A stretch of 6,169 nt of DNA, taken from contig CAJFQY010000054.1 in assembly GCA_904419315.1 (NCBI GenBank), positions 1-6,169 of the forward strand, in the 5' to 3' direction. This stretch comes from Zongyangia gallinarum (GTDB taxonomy: Bacteria > Bacillota > Clostridia > Oscillospirales > Ruminococcaceae). The number at the start of each line of letters is the position of its first letter. Position 1 is the first letter of the stretch. A program made the translations under genes and the position numbers. The notes beneath the pieces are model-generated. The model worked only from the letters and a program-made list of their open reading frames with translations. It had not been told where the DNA came from and ran no database searches. Positions 5,703 to 6,169 of the stretch are shown in pieces.

Positions 5703-5726
5703 GGAAAATTGTAGGGACAATTTTCC
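5703..5726 (+). other. 5'-leader hairpin of the aldolase transcript
   Basis: GGAAAATTGT and ACAATTTTCC form a perfect 10-bp stem with the 4-nt loop AGGG, almost at the predicted 5' end of the mRNA. It has no U-tail and so is not a terminator. A hairpin here often protects a highly expressed Firmicutes mRNA from 5'-end decay; a DNA operator is the other reading. It lies 26 nt upstream of the ribosome binding site and does not block it. Confidence 0.6.
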
Positions 5727-5766
5727 ACAAGAAAATCAAATCTGTTTTGAAAAAGGAGCGTTTACT

Positions 5767-6169
5767 ATGTTAGTAACCATGAAAGCAATCCTTGATCGTG
5801 CAAGCGCGGAGAATTACGCCGTTGCAGCCCCCAACGTTGGTTCTGAGCTGGATGCTCGCGCAGCGATCGAAATCGCTGAGGAGCTGAATGCACCGATCAT
5901 CCTCGACGTGCATTTCACCCATCATCCTGACTTTGAGTTCATTGGCCCGGTTTTCCGCAAACTGGCAGAGCAGTCCAAAGTTCCTGTAGCGATCAACCTG
6001 GACCATGGTTCTGATTTCCATCAGGCTATCCTGGCTATTCGCTCCGGTTTCACTTCTGTTATGGTTGACCGTTCCTCCCTGCCCTATGAGGAGAACGTAA
6101 AACAAGTAAAAGAGATCGTTAAAATTGCTCATGAAGTTGGCGTTTCTGTTGAGGCTGAGCTGGGCCATG
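5767..6169 (+). CDS. fba: Class II fructose-bisphosphate-type aldolase, 3' end beyond the window
   Basis: The first 134 residues of a zinc-dependent class II aldolase of about 280-310 residues, which splits fructose 1,6-bisphosphate (or a related ketose bisphosphate such as tagatose bisphosphate) into DHAP and an aldehyde. Visible features are AAPNVGSELDARAAIEIAEE (20-39), INLDHGSDF (76-84) with catalytic Asp79 and zinc-binding His80, SGFTSVMVDRSSLPYEENV (93-111), and VEAELGH (128-134), where the window stops. The later zinc histidines lie outside. AAGGAG sits 8 nt before the ATG. Codons (GGT, CTG, AAC, GTT, CGC/CGT) look those of a highly expressed gene, fitting central metabolism. One oddity is Arg102 in MVDRS, where most fructose-bisphosphate aldolases have Gly (IDGS). 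This hints at a branch with altered substrate preference, so the exact sugar is open. Confidence 0.9.
   Translation, partial: MLVTMKAILDRASAENYAVAAPNVGSELDARAAIEIAEELNAPIILDVHFTHHPDFEFIGPVFRKLAEQSKVPVAINLDHGSDFHQAILAIRSGFTSVMVDRSSLPYEENVKQVKEIVKIAHEVGVSVEAELGH

Noticed and set aside
5770..6168. Open frame of 132 codons on the minus strand at the right edge
   Set aside because: It is the antisense shadow of the aldolase gene, whose plus-strand frame carries clear class II aldolase motifs and a good ribosome binding site.

Overview
The window looks like ordinary chromosomal DNA from a low-to-moderate GC Firmicute, most likely an anaerobic gut-type Clostridia. The grounds are the consensus sigma-A promoters (TTGACA/TATAAT with 17-bp spacers, some with an extended TGn -10), strong GGAGG-type ribosome binding sites, U-tailed intrinsic terminators, and the protein families present: a His-less HPr-like protein, a UPF0132/DUF4870-type membrane protein, UPF0371/DUF1846, and a class II aldolase. 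I cannot name a species. There are no RNA genes, insertion sequences, CRISPR arrays or phage genes.

Left part (1-2514), all on the minus strand. From right to left it reads: a short HPr-like gene with its own promoter and terminator; a LacI-family repressor gene followed 32 bp later by a ribokinase-type PfkB sugar kinase (one operon, closed by a strong terminator at 85-116); then the first codons of another gene that runs off the left edge. The repressor-kinase pair suggests control of a pentose or related sugar by its own regulator. No transporter or mutarotase is visible here.

Middle (2515-3750), plus strand. A divergent intergenic region carries back-to-back promoters. It leads into a two-gene unit: a small multi-pass membrane protein, then a HAD-family phosphatase/phosphomutase 22 bp later.

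Right part (3751-6169), plus strand. A near-consensus promoter is followed by a terminator-like hairpin inside the leader, then the UPF0371/DUF1846 gene (true start at 3902) and its terminator. A 340-bp AT-rich non-coding region follows. Its last 100 bp hold an extended -10 promoter and a perfect 5'-leader hairpin. The window ends inside a class II fructose-bisphosphate-type aldolase gene, cut at residue 134.

The common theme is sugar-phosphate metabolism and its control (kinase, repressor, HPr-like protein, HAD phosphatase, aldolase), but the genes lie in at least five separate transcription units. I see no convincing new multi-gene system. The points most worth checking are the promoter-hairpin-gene arrangement before DUF1846, a promoter built into a terminator at the left edge, the HPr-like protein without its phosphorylatable histidine, and the aldolase's substituted VDRS motif.
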